Shown here piece after piece: positions 48,699 through 57,310 of a DNA stretch of 64,000 nt. Where the stretch lies: contig JBKKBI010000084.1 of assembly GCA_046714175.1 (NCBI GenBank), positions 1-64,000 of the forward strand, read 5' to 3'. The position numbers and the translations under genes were made by a program. The notes beneath the pieces were generated by a model. That model did no database searches. It was not told where the DNA came from and was given only the letters and a program-made list of their open reading frames with translations. The DNA comes from UBA11373 sp046714175. Lineage in GTDB: Bacteria; Actinomycetota; Acidimicrobiia; Spongiisociales; UBA11373. Position 1 is the first letter of the stretch. Every line of letters starts with the position of its first letter.

Positions 48699-51164
48699 AT
48701 GGATATCTCCATCCACGAGGTGGAACGCCTCGAGCAACAAGGCCACCGCCTCACCGCGGCGACCACTCTCGCCGCCATCGTCGTGGTGGCGGCTACCTGG
48801 TTCGCCCTGGTGGGGTTCCTAGGAGCCAACAGCGCCCACGGAACTCTCGAAGACTGGCGCGAGCAGTGGATACCTGATGTGGGTTCCATGGTGCTCGACC
48901 TCCCCGACCTCGGCCGGTTGTCCTCCGTATACACCGCTGATGGTGTCCTGCTCGGCCAACTCACTGAGCGCAACAGTCAGCCGACGGTCTTCGACGAGAT
49001 TCCCAACCTCGTGATTGGTGCGGTGCTCTCGGCAGAGGACGACGACTTCATGGAGCACAGCGGCATCGACTTCCAGGCCATCGCCCGGGCGCTGCTCGAG
49101 GACCTCAGCGGGGGGCCGAAACAGGGCGGATCGACCATCACCCAGCAGGTGGTGAAGCTCAACTTCGTCGGCACCGAACCGACCCTGCAGCGCAAGGTCG
49201 CCGAGGCCACCATCGCCATCGAGCTGGAACGCCGGTTCACAAAAGAGCAGATCCTGGAGTACTACCTGAACTCCGTGTACTTCGGCTCCAATGCCTACGG
49301 CATCACCGCAGCGGCGCAGGAGTACTTCGGCAAGGCCCTCGATCAGCTCACGATCGCCGAGGCCGCCGCCCTCACCGTGCCGATCCGCAACCCGTCGCTG
49401 TACAACTTGCGCAACGACAGCGAGATCCCGAGGCGAGCCCGCGATGCGGTCATCGACAACATGGTTCAGGAGGGATACATCACCGCCTCCGAGGGCCGAA
49501 CGGCCAAGGCGCAGCCGATCGTCACCGTGGTGCACGAGGAGTCCATCGACCCGGCGCCACAGGTGCTGATCGCGGCCCGCGACGGGGTGCTCAACGACGC
49601 GCGCTACGGGCTCGGAGCGACCTTCCTGCAACGCAAGCGCGCCGTCTTCGGATGTCCCGCGGATGACGCCGAGTGCACCGGCGGGGGTGGCCTGCGCATC
49701 TTCACCACCGTCGACTGGCGGCTCCAGGAAGAGGCGCGGCGCATCCTGCAGGAGTGGTTCCCGCCCGGCACCGGTCTCCCCACCGGGGCCATCGCCATGG
49801 TGGACAATCGCACCGGGGCGACGGTGGTGATGGCATCAGGTCTGGACTTCGGTACGGACCTCGAAGCCGGCCAGCGCCAGTACGACTTGGCGACCAAGGG
49901 CCGCCGCAACCCCGGGTCGGCATTCAAGCCCTTTGGAGCGATCGCCGCCCTCGAGCAGGGCATCCCGCTCGGCTCGTACTGGGATGATTCGTCCCCGCAG
50001 ACCCTGGATTACGGGGGGATCGAGCCGTGGGAATGTGCCAATGCCGGGACCAACTCCCCCGGGATCCGCACGCTGGAGGAGGCGCTGTACCGCTCCATCA
50101 ACACGGTCTTCTGCCAGGTGTCGATCGCGGTTGGACCGGAGCACATCGTCGACGTCGCCCACCGGATGGGGATTCGGTCGCCCCTCGGAGCGGTGCCTGC
50201 GATCGTCCTCGGGGCGCAGGCGGTCAGTCCACTGGAGATGGCGGCCGCCTTCTCCACCATCGCCAATCAGGGACTGCGGGTCGACAATTACCTGATCGAG
50301 CGGATCGAGGATGGAGACGGCAACGTCATCTATCAGCACGAAGTCGGGGCCACCCAGGTGCTGGAGCCTGCACTGAGTGCCGCGGTGCTCAACACCCTGG
50401 AGAAGGCGATCACCCTTGGCACCGGCGGCAACGCCGACATCGGGCGGCCGCAGTTCGGCAAGACAGGAACTCACGAGTCGTATCGGGACGCCTGGTTCGT
50501 CGGCGGAATCCCGCAGTTCACGACGGCAGTGTGGGTGGGATTCCCCGACGCCCAGACCGAGATGCGCAATGTCACCGTGAAGCCGAACCGGGACGACCGG
50601 GAGACGATCCCCCGCATGTTCGGCTCGAGCGCCCCGGCTCCCATCTGGAGAGAGTTCATGCTGATCGTCGTCGCCGGCCTCGCCGTCGAGGACTTTCTCC
50701 CCGACCCTTCCGGGATCGAGGTCTACTACACGACGCCGCGGGTGGAGATGCCAGACGTGATCGGCATGACCCGCGACGACGCCGAAGACGCGGTGCGCCG
50801 CGCCGGACTCCAGGTCGAGGTCGAGACGGTGAACTCGGAGGAGCCTGCAGGTCGGGTAGTGGGCTCCGACCCCGGACCGGGAGAGCGAATCCGGCAGGGA
50901 ACCGTGGCCATCATCGAAATCTCCAACGGGCTCTCGCCGACCGTTTCGGTTCCGAACCTCATCGGCACCAGCCAGGCGTCGGCGACCCAGACCCTGACTC
51001 AGTTGCGCAACAGCAGCAACGTCGACTTCGACTGGGTCTTCGAAGACGTCTCTACCGGGGTCCCCTCCAACGATGGCCTGGTCCAAGCGATGGTCCCGGG
51101 ACCAGGAACGACCATCGACAAGGACGACACGATCGTGATCACGGTGTGGAGATACAGCCCGTAG
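48699..51164 (+). CDS. Class A penicillin-binding protein with two PASTA domains
   Basis: This bifunctional peptidoglycan synthase has 821 residues. One membrane helix (about 20-42) precedes a glycosyltransferase 51 domain with SAEDDDFMEHSGID and QGGSTITQQVVK. The transpeptidase domain has the nucleophile Ser at about 407 in GSAFKPF, the SIN motif and KTGTHESY. Two C-terminal PASTA domains (about 685-750 and 752-820) may sense muropeptides or anchor the enzyme at the division site. A heptamer array begins at its stop codon. Confidence 0.95.
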   Translation: MDISIHEVERLEQQGHRLTAATTLAAIVVVAATWFALVGFLGANSAHGTLEDWREQWIPDVGSMVLDLPDLGRLSSVYTADGVLLGQLTERNSQPTVFDEIPNLVIGAVLSAEDDDFMEHSGIDFQAIARALLEDLSGGPKQGGSTITQQVVKLNFVGTEPTLQRKVAEATIAIELERRFTKEQILEYYLNSVYFGSNAYGITAAAQEYFGKALDQLTIAEAAALTVPIRNPSLYNLRNDSEIPRRARDAVIDNMVQEGYITASEGRTAKAQPIVTVVHEESIDPAPQVLIAARDGVLNDARYGLGATFLQRKRAVFGCPADDAECTGGGGLRIFTTVDWRLQEEARRILQEWFPPGTGLPTGAIAMVDNRTGATVVMASGLDFGTDLEAGQRQYDLATKGRRNPGSAFKPFGAIAALEQGIPLGSYWDDSSPQTLDYGGIEPWECANAGTNSPGIRTLEEALYRSINTVFCQVSIAVGPEHIVDVAHRMGIRSPLGAVPAIVLGAQAVSPLEMAAAFSTIANQGLRVDNYLIERIEDGDGNVIYQHEVGATQVLEPALSAAVLNTLEKAITLGTGGNADIGRPQFGKTGTHESYRDAWFVGGIPQFTTAVWVGFPDAQTEMRNVTVKPNRDDRETIPRMFGSSAPAPIWREFMLIVVAGLAVEDFLPDPSGIEVYYTTPRVEMPDVIGMTRDDAEDAVRRAGLQVEVETVNSEEPAGRVVGSDPGPGERIRQGTVAIIEISNGLSPTVSVPNLIGTSQASATQTLTQLRNSSNVDFDWVFEDVSTGVPSNDGLVQAMVPGPGTTIDKDDTIVITVWRYSP

Positions 51165-51205
51165 GCAGTTACCAGTTACCGGTTGCCAGTTAGGCATCCG
51201 GCATC
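51164..51205. repeat. Heptanucleotide array (ACCAGTT / CGGCATC units)
   Basis: Six 7-bp units run ggcagtt, accagtt, accggtt, gccagtt, aggcatc, cggcatc, starting at the last base of the PBP stop codon. Two sequence families keep one register. The 80 bp that follow, up to the next gene, are AT-richer and probably hold a promoter. Confidence 0.82.
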
Positions 51206-51285
51206 CCTCTCCTTGCAGGCCAACTTTTCGCGTTCCGGGTGTACCTACTTGATGTCTCCTCTTGCTATATGGTATCTAGCGGCCT

Positions 51286-51714
51286 ATGACCGCTACGGTG
51301 CCCGGGAGTCTCCGTCGAGATGAACGTCCTCCCATCAAGATGGATGCCGCGCCAGCCCCGGGCACCGTGGCGGCCTACCGCCCCACGGTCGTGCCGCGCC
51401 CGTGGGTGCGGGTCGAGTTCCACCCCACTCCCCCGGTCGGCCACCACCCCACCGAGGCCGCGGTGCGTCGCTTCTGGACCGCACTCGTCGGCCCCGGCGC
51501 GGTCGCCGACCTCCTGCGCCTGATTGCGGCCGCCGGTTCGGGGCGGCGGCTCCGGGAACCGCTGCACCTCGCAGTGCTCACCGCCGAGGGACTGGCCCAC
51601 CCGGCCGGCGACGTGGTGGTCGTGCCCAGGCTGGTTCCGTACCTCGATGCCACCCGAATCGCCCGGTTGCGGCCGGGACTGCGCGCCGAGTACCGGCTGC
51701 TGATCGACGACTGA
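51286..51714 (+). CDS. Hypothetical protein
   Basis: The 142-residue product is proline- and arginine-rich in its first 60 residues, with no recognised domain and no membrane segment. The segment TAEGLAHPAGDVVVVPRLVPYLDATRIARLRP has the look of a folded core. Coding character (high GC third positions, sensible amino-acid use) supports a real gene. The 70 bp upstream are AT-rich (ctatatggtatct), and there is no Shine-Dalgarno sequence before the ATG. It lies between the PBP and a sirtuin gene on the same strand. Confidence 0.6.
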   Translation: MTATVPGSLRRDERPPIKMDAAPAPGTVAAYRPTVVPRPWVRVEFHPTPPVGHHPTEAAVRRFWTALVGPGAVADLLRLIAAAGSGRRLREPLHLAVLTAEGLAHPAGDVVVVPRLVPYLDATRIARLRPGLRAEYRLLIDD

Positions 51715-51724
51715 CCATTCGCGC

Positions 51725-51730
51725 GTAGCA
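51725..51730 (+). promoter_or_regulatory. Candidate -10 (TAGCAT) giving a leaderless sirtuin mRNA
   Basis: TAGCAT fits the TANNNT pattern and ends 7 nt before the GTG at 51738, so the transcript would begin at or beside the start codon. No Shine-Dalgarno sequence is present. Confidence 0.4.
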
Positions 51731-51737
51731 TTCGGAT

Positions 51738-52490
51738 GTGGCGACCGTCGACGATGCAATCGCAGTGTTGCGCGGCTGCGACGGACTCCTGGTCTTCACC
51801 GGGGCCGGGATCTCCACCGAGTCGGGAATACCAGACTTCCGGGGACCGAACGGGGTGTGGTCGCAGGTGGATCCCACCGAGTTCACCATCGACCGCTATC
51901 TGGCCGACCCGGAAGTACGCCGCCGCTCCTGGAAGCGCCGGGTGGGTAGCGGCATCGTTGCTGCCGCCCCCAATCAAGGCCACTTGGCAGTGACCCGCAT
52001 GTGGGAGGCCGAGCTGCTGGTCGGCTGCGTGACTCAGAACGTGGACGGTCTGCATCGCGCAGCCGGCCTCCCCGAGCATGCTCTCGCCGAGCTCCACGGC
52101 ACCGCCACCACCGTCTCTTGCGCATCGTGCCGGCAAGTGTTCGCCAGCGCCGCCGTCCGGGAGCGACTGGAGGCCGGCGAAGAAGATCCGCCATGCTCGT
52201 GGTGCGGGGGGATCCTCCGGACCGATGTCGTCTTCTTTGGCGAGCGGCTCCCCGCCCGGGCCCTGGTCAAGGCCGAGGCGATGGCGGCAGCGGCCGACGG
52301 GGTGCTGGCCGTAGGCACGACTCTGGGCGTGTACCCGGCGGCCGGGATCCCGCTGTCGGTGGCGGACCGGGGCAGGCCGTTCGTGATCGTGAACCAGGGC
52401 CCGACCGAATTGGACGGCATGGCCAACCTGGTGGTGGCGGCAAGGGCGGGAGAAACGTTGGCGAACATCGCCACCGGCCTCGGCGCCTGA
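51738..52490 (+). CDS. Sirtuin-type NAD-dependent protein deacylase
   Basis: This enzyme removes acyl groups from protein lysines using NAD, for example reactivating acyl-CoA synthetases. The 250-residue product has FTGAGISTESGIPDFRG, TQNVDGLHRAAG, the catalytic His in ELHGTA and a zinc-binding tetracysteine (CASC and CSWC). The deacylase type (acetyl, propionyl, succinyl) is not determined. A regulatory link to nearby acyl-CoA metabolism is an inference. The GTG start is probably leaderless. Confidence 0.94.
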   Translation: MATVDDAIAVLRGCDGLLVFTGAGISTESGIPDFRGPNGVWSQVDPTEFTIDRYLADPEVRRRSWKRRVGSGIVAAAPNQGHLAVTRMWEAELLVGCVTQNVDGLHRAAGLPEHALAELHGTATTVSCASCRQVFASAAVRERLEAGEEDPPCSWCGGILRTDVVFFGERLPARALVKAEAMAAAADGVLAVGTTLGVYPAAGIPLSVADRGRPFVIVNQGPTELDGMANLVVAARAGETLANIATGLGA

Positions 52491-52523
52491 GAGCGTGAAA
52501 ATCCTTCAACCCGGTGACTAGTC

Positions 52524-54683
52524 ATGCCGATGCCCGGGGGCATGACCATCCCATCCCCCGCACGGGCAAGGGCCCGGCGGATTCTCCCGGCCATCGTGGC
52601 CTTGGCCATCGCCCTGGCCACCTTTCCGGTGCCCGCGGCCGGAGCCAGCACCAACTTCACCTTTTCCGGGGGTGGTTACGGACATTCCGTCGGTCTGAGC
52701 CAGTTCGGCGCCTACGGGATGGCGCGAGAGGGCTACTCGTGGGCCCAGATCATGTCGCACTATTTCACCGGAACCACTCCCGGCGCGGTTGACGCCGCCA
52801 CCGCCGCCCGACCGTTGTGGGTCAACCTCCAGGTGGAACAGGCCGCGGTGACGTTCGTGGTCCGGGCCACCGGGACCACTGCGGGCGCCCCCGTCACCAT
52901 CACGTCGGCTGGTGGAACCCTCGTGGCCTCGAGCGGACAGACGATCAGGATCACGCGCAGCGGCAACACCTGCACCGCCACCGCCCCCGCCGGCACGACC
53001 ACCGGGCCGTGCACGATCGATCTGGGATGGGACGGGAACAGCGGCGACCCGACCACAGCCCTCGTGATCGATGGCTGCTATCAGACGAACTGGAATCTCA
53101 CCACGGGCTCGCGCCAGCAACCCTGCACGTATGCGCGGGGATCGATCCACCTTCGGCCCGACAACAACACCGAGACCATGGCCGTTTCCCTCGAGATCGC
53201 CATGGAGGACTACGTCCTCGGCATCTCCGAGATGCCCTACTTCTGGGGGGACCAGGGCGGAGCCGCCGCCCTCGCCGCCCAAGCGGTCGCGGCCCGCTCT
53301 TATGCCTATGCCCGGCTCCTGGCGCGGGGCACCCCCGAGTCGCGCCCGTGGTGTTGGTGCCAGGTGTACGACACCCCCGTCGACCAGAACTACGTCGGCT
53401 GGGGCCACGGCACCCAGACCTGGATCGATGCTGTCCGGGCAACCGCCGGACAGGTCATGTACCACCCCGAAACCACTCGCAGCGGAGTCCAGGTTCCGAT
53501 CCCGACCTTCTACTCGTCGAGCACCTTCGGGCGCACCGAGAACTCCCAGGACGCCTTTACCGCCACCGTCGCCTATCTGCGCTCTGTCGACGACCACTGG
53601 GCAGGCGCTAACGGAGTGGGCAACGGCAACTACCGATGGAGCCGCACCTTTTCGTCCGATCAACTGGCCGCCACCCTTCCCGGGCTGAGCACCGTCACGG
53701 GGGCAACGATCACCCGGTGCTCGGTCTCCGGTGCGGCGTTGGAGGTCACCTTCTCCGGAAGCGGTGGTCCGCGCGCCTTTCACGTTCGCCAGCTGCGCAG
53801 CCTGCTCAGCCTGCGCTCCCAGCAGATCTACGCCATCAATGGAGTCGCACCCTGTACCGCCGCCGCAGCCACGACCACGACCACGTCGACAACCACCACG
53901 ACGCTCCCGGCAACCACGACAACCACCAACCCTGGTGACTCCACCACGACCTCGACGCTACCGACCACCACCACCAGCCCTGGCGAAACGACCACCACGA
54001 CGTTCGCGTCCACCACCTCCACGACCCTCCCGTCCCCGACCACGACGACGTTGGCCGCCACTACCACTACCACTGCTCCCACCACCAACACGACCACCAC
54101 CACGACCACCACCGTGCCACCGTCCACCACGACGACGATCGGAGCGGGGTCCGGACCTTCCTGTGTGGTGGCGATCCCGCCGATCGACGCGCTCGCCGGC
54201 ACGGGCACCAGTCTGCGCACCGGAAGCCAGGGGCCGGCGGTGGCGCAGCTTCAGGTGCTTCTCACCATCCTGGGCCACTACCAGGGCACTGCCGACGGCG
54301 TGTACGGACGATTGACCACCGCGGCAGTGCGGTCGTTCCAGGACTCGCGCGGCCTTTTCGTGGACGGCGTGGTGGGAAGCCGCACCCGGAGCGAGTTGGT
54401 GGCCTTGCATGCGGCCGCCGAACGAGGACGCATCCTCAGCGCCGACCCCGGGCTCCTCCGCCGCGGCGCCTACAGCGAGGCCGTGGGGGCCCTGCAGTAC
54501 CTCCTGGCACGACTCGGGTTCCAGCCCGGCCCGATCGACGGAGCATTTGGGAGCCGGACCGACACCGCAGTGCTCGCTTTCCAACGCTCCAAGGCACTCA
54601 CCGTGGACGGGATCGTCGGCGATGAGAGCAAACGCGCTCTGGCGGCAGCGCTGGGTCTGCAGGCCTTGATCTCATGTCGGTGA
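52524..54683 (+). CDS. Secreted SpoIID-like protein with Thr-rich linker and two peptidoglycan-binding domains
   Basis: The 719-residue secreted protein has a twin-basic signal peptide (ARARARRILPAIVALAIALA, cut near AAGA-S at about 40), a SpoIID/LytB domain (about 200-420; MEDYVLGISEMPYFWG with the conserved Glu before MP, AAQAVAARSYAYARL), a linker of about 100 residues built almost only of Thr with Pro and Ser (about 440-550), and two PG_binding_1 domains (about 565-640 and 645-715). SpoIID cleaves denuded glycan strands as a lytic transglycosylase in sporulation; this organism shows no sign of spores, so a role in cell-wall remodelling is inferred. The Thr-rich linker is a wall-spanning spacer. 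Confidence 0.88.
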   Translation: MPMPGGMTIPSPARARARRILPAIVALAIALATFPVPAAGASTNFTFSGGGYGHSVGLSQFGAYGMAREGYSWAQIMSHYFTGTTPGAVDAATAARPLWVNLQVEQAAVTFVVRATGTTAGAPVTITSAGGTLVASSGQTIRITRSGNTCTATAPAGTTTGPCTIDLGWDGNSGDPTTALVIDGCYQTNWNLTTGSRQQPCTYARGSIHLRPDNNTETMAVSLEIAMEDYVLGISEMPYFWGDQGGAAALAAQAVAARSYAYARLLARGTPESRPWCWCQVYDTPVDQNYVGWGHGTQTWIDAVRATAGQVMYHPETTRSGVQVPIPTFYSSSTFGRTENSQDAFTATVAYLRSVDDHWAGANGVGNGNYRWSRTFSSDQLAATLPGLSTVTGATITRCSVSGAALEVTFSGSGGPRAFHVRQLRSLLSLRSQQIYAINGVAPCTAAAATTTTTSTTTTTLPATTTTTNPGDSTTTSTLPTTTTSPGETTTTTFASTTSTTLPSPTTTTLAATTTTTAPTTNTTTTTTTTVPPSTTTTIGAGSGPSCVVAIPPIDALAGTGTSLRTGSQGPAVAQLQVLLTILGHYQGTADGVYGRLTTAAVRSFQDSRGLFVDGVVGSRTRSELVALHAAAERGRILSADPGLLRRGAYSEAVGALQYLLARLGFQPGPIDGAFGSRTDTAVLAFQRSKALTVDGIVGDESKRALAAALGLQALISCR

Positions 54684-54703
54684 GTGCGCCCGGAGGATGA
54701 GGG

Positions 54704-56005
54704 ATGGGACTGGAACACGACGCCGCGGTGGTAGGGGATCGGACCACTAGCCTGACCCGTCTCCCCCACATGACCGCATCCGATCACGCTCGCAAACTCT
54801 CGCGCCACATGGCCGACTCCGGAACCTCGACCATGGTCGCGGGGACTTTGGTTTCAGCCGCCGCGGCCTACGCATTCCAGCTTGTGGTCGGCCGCGCGCT
54901 CGGACCGGAGCAATTCGCGCCGATCACGGTCCTGTGGACGATTCAATTTCTCGTGTTCACCACCGCTTTTCTCCCCATGGAGCAACTCACCATCCGCCGT
55001 CTCGCCGCGGCCACCCCCGAGGCCGCCCCCCGTCGGCTCTTCTTGCTCGCCGCGATCGCGGCGACGGCGGTCGCCACGGCGTTTGGAGCTCTGACCCTCG
55101 ATCGCCTACTCGACGGGCGGCCTACGTATCTCTTCGTCATCGCCATCCTGGTGGGCTCGTACGGGGGATACGCCCTTGCCCGCGGAGCTCTCGCCGGTAA
55201 GCGCCGGTTCGATGACTACGGCTGGGCGACGATGGCCGAGTCGGTGGTGCGTCTCGTCGTGGCCGCGGGTTTGATCGCGCTCGGGGCCGGTGTAACCGGA
55301 GTGGCATGGTCGCTCGTTCCCGGGGCGCTGGTCATCTACTTCTGGCGCCCATTCCGGAGTGACGCGTCGGAAAGACCACCCGTGGCTGCAGTCGGAGCCG
55401 GGGCTGCCCTGGCCACCTTCGTCGTCGCCAATGCGGCCTCGCAGACAATCGTCGCCGCCGGGCCGCTCGTCGTCGGCGCCCTCGGTGCCGGAGCCCGGGA
55501 GGTCAGCATTTTCTTCGAGACTTTCCTCCTCTTCCGGGCCCCGCTCACCGTTGCCTACAGCCTGGTCGCCCGGGTGCTCCCACCCTTCACCCGAATGGTG
55601 GAAGCGGGCCGACGGGCAGACCTCGGCCGCTGGGCGACCCGGCTCGGGGTGATGGCGGCGCTGGTCGCTGGGGCCGGCTTTGCGGTGGGCGACGTCATCG
55701 GGCCGGATCTGGTCGCGACTTTCCTTGGGGCTGAGTACCGACCCGACGCCCTCCTCGCGGGATACGCCATCGCCGGCGTCGTCGTGGCAACAACGGCGCT
55801 CTTCGTGCAGCAGATGCTGATCGCATTGCGGGCCACAAGTGCCCTCGCCACAGCTTGGTTTGGCGGCCTGCTTGCCTCCGCGGCGACGATCACCGTGACC
55901 CCCGGTTCGGCGTCAAGTCGAGTTGGCCTCGGGTTTCTCGTGGGAGAAGCGGTGGCGCTGACCTTGATCGTGGCGGCCGTCAGTCGCGCGGCGCGCCGCG
56001 CCTAG
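54704..56005 (+). CDS. Polysaccharide flippase-like membrane protein (Wzx/MATE-related)
   Basis: This 433-residue membrane protein has about 12 hydrophobic helices and the early pattern TLVSAAAAYAFQLVVGRALGPEQFAPITVLWTI, typical of oligosaccharide flippases. It probably moves undecaprenyl-linked repeat units across the membrane, consistent with the sugar-phosphate transferase that converges on it. GGAGG lies 7 bp before the ATG at 54704; MTASDHARK at 54770 is an alternative. Its stop overlaps that of the neighbour within CTAG. Confidence 0.83.
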   Translation: MGLEHDAAVVGDRTTSLTRLPHMTASDHARKLSRHMADSGTSTMVAGTLVSAAAAYAFQLVVGRALGPEQFAPITVLWTIQFLVFTTAFLPMEQLTIRRLAAATPEAAPRRLFLLAAIAATAVATAFGALTLDRLLDGRPTYLFVIAILVGSYGGYALARGALAGKRRFDDYGWATMAESVVRLVVAAGLIALGAGVTGVAWSLVPGALVIYFWRPFRSDASERPPVAAVGAGAALATFVVANAASQTIVAAGPLVVGALGAGAREVSIFFETFLLFRAPLTVAYSLVARVLPPFTRMVEAGRRADLGRWATRLGVMAALVAGAGFAVGDVIGPDLVATFLGAEYRPDALLAGYAIAGVVVATTALFVQQMLIALRATSALATAWFGGLLASAATITVTPGSASSRVGLGFLVGEAVALTLIVAAVSRAARRA

Positions 56006-57273
56006 CGCGCCCCGAAACCCGACAGCACCGTCCACACCGAGCGCCCCAGGATCTCGAGGTCGAGCCATGGGGACATGTGTTTGATGTAGTAAAGATCGAA
56101 GGACAGCTTCTCGATGGTCTCCGCCTCGTTGTCGGCGTATCCAAAGTTCACCTGAGCCCACCCGGTCAAGCCGGGCCGCACTAGATGGCGGTGGGCGTAG
56201 AACGGAATCGTCGCGGCGAACCTCTCCGAGAACGGACCTTGCTCGGGGCGGGGGCCAACCAGGCTCAGGTCCCCGCGCAGCACATTCCACAATTGGGGGA
56301 GCTCGTCGATACGCACCCGACGCAGTAGCCGCCCCACGCGGGTGAATCTCTCATCATCGAGCTTGGCAAAGCGTGCGACATCCGCATCGGTCTCGAGTCG
56401 CATCGTGCGGAACTTGAAAAGCGTGAACTCGCGGCCTTCGCGGCCCACCCTCTGCTGGGAGAAGACGACCGCCCCCCGCGAGTCGATCGCTATCGCGGTG
56501 GCGATCAGCAGGCCGATCACGAGAGCGAGCGGGGAGAACAGCAGCACCAGCGTTGTGTCAATGGCGCGCTTGGTGCGCACGTACGCCCCCTTTCCTGCCA
56601 AAGGCACCGTCAACTCCCACCCCTCCATCAAGTGGACGATCGGCAGGCGGCCGGTGTGCTCCTCGTATACCGCCACCAGCGATCGCATCGGATAACCCGC
56701 CAGACTGCACGATGAAACGAACCGTGCCATGTCGTCACTGAGGACTGCGCGCAGATCGACCGCGAGCACCGTCCCTGGCTGCAATGGCTGGTCGGGACCG
56801 TGGCCATCGGGATTGAGCACCGCCACGACCTCCGCGGTGGGCGTCACCAGCAGGTCCTCCACGAGCGTCTTCTCGTTGGTCACGATCACCATCGGCTCCA
56901 CCCAGGTGCGACGCCGGCTCACAAACCGAGTCGTCAGATTCAGGCCGAGCCAGGTCAGCGTGGTACCGAGCACGAAAGCCCGCGACCAGTAGACGCGGGC
57001 GAACACCAAGGCGATGGCGGCGACGCCGAGCATGATCCCGGACATCGAAAGGGCCCACCCATAGGAAGGCCGCCACAGCCCACCGCTACCGGAGCGATAC
57101 GCGATGAACATACCTACCCCGGCGCCCAGTCCAATCGCCCCGAGCATTCCCCAGGACTCCGGCCGGGCCACCCAAGGAACTGGGTGTTCGAGCACGACCT
57201 CCGATGCGATCGCAACCGCTGCGGCGAGCGCGGCGACGTCAAGGACAATGGCGGCGAGAAGGCGGCGCCTCAT
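56002..57273 (-). CDS. Polyprenyl-phosphate sugar-1-phosphate transferase (WbaP/exopolysaccharide type)
   Basis: This initiating enzyme loads a sugar-1-phosphate on undecaprenyl phosphate for surface glycan synthesis. The 423-residue protein has four N-terminal membrane helices, a cytoplasmic DUF-type domain, a fifth helix (about 240-260) and the catalytic bacterial sugar transferase domain (about 265-420; FSQQRVGREGREFTLFKFRTM, RIDELPQLWNVLRGDLSLVGPRPE, PGLTGWAQV). Sugar identity is unknown. Converges with the flippase. Confidence 0.93.
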   Translation of the reverse strand: MRRRLLAAIVLDVAALAAAVAIASEVVLEHPVPWVARPESWGMLGAIGLGAGVGMFIAYRSGSGGLWRPSYGWALSMSGIMLGVAAIALVFARVYWSRAFVLGTTLTWLGLNLTTRFVSRRRTWVEPMVIVTNEKTLVEDLLVTPTAEVVAVLNPDGHGPDQPLQPGTVLAVDLRAVLSDDMARFVSSCSLAGYPMRSLVAVYEEHTGRLPIVHLMEGWELTVPLAGKGAYVRTKRAIDTTLVLLFSPLALVIGLLIATAIAIDSRGAVVFSQQRVGREGREFTLFKFRTMRLETDADVARFAKLDDERFTRVGRLLRRVRIDELPQLWNVLRGDLSLVGPRPEQGPFSERFAATIPFYAHRHLVRPGLTGWAQVNFGYADNEAETIEKLSFDLYYIKHMSPWLDLEILGRSVWTVLSGFGAR

Positions 57274-57310
57274 GGAGCACCGAGGCTACCGCGCGGTGAG
57301 CCCGAACCGC

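Noticed and set aside
53860..54140. Low-complexity ACC/ACG stretch suspected as assembly error or microsatellite
   Set aside because: It keeps reading frame, encodes a Thr/Pro linker between two folded regions and matches a known type of wall-spanning spacer.
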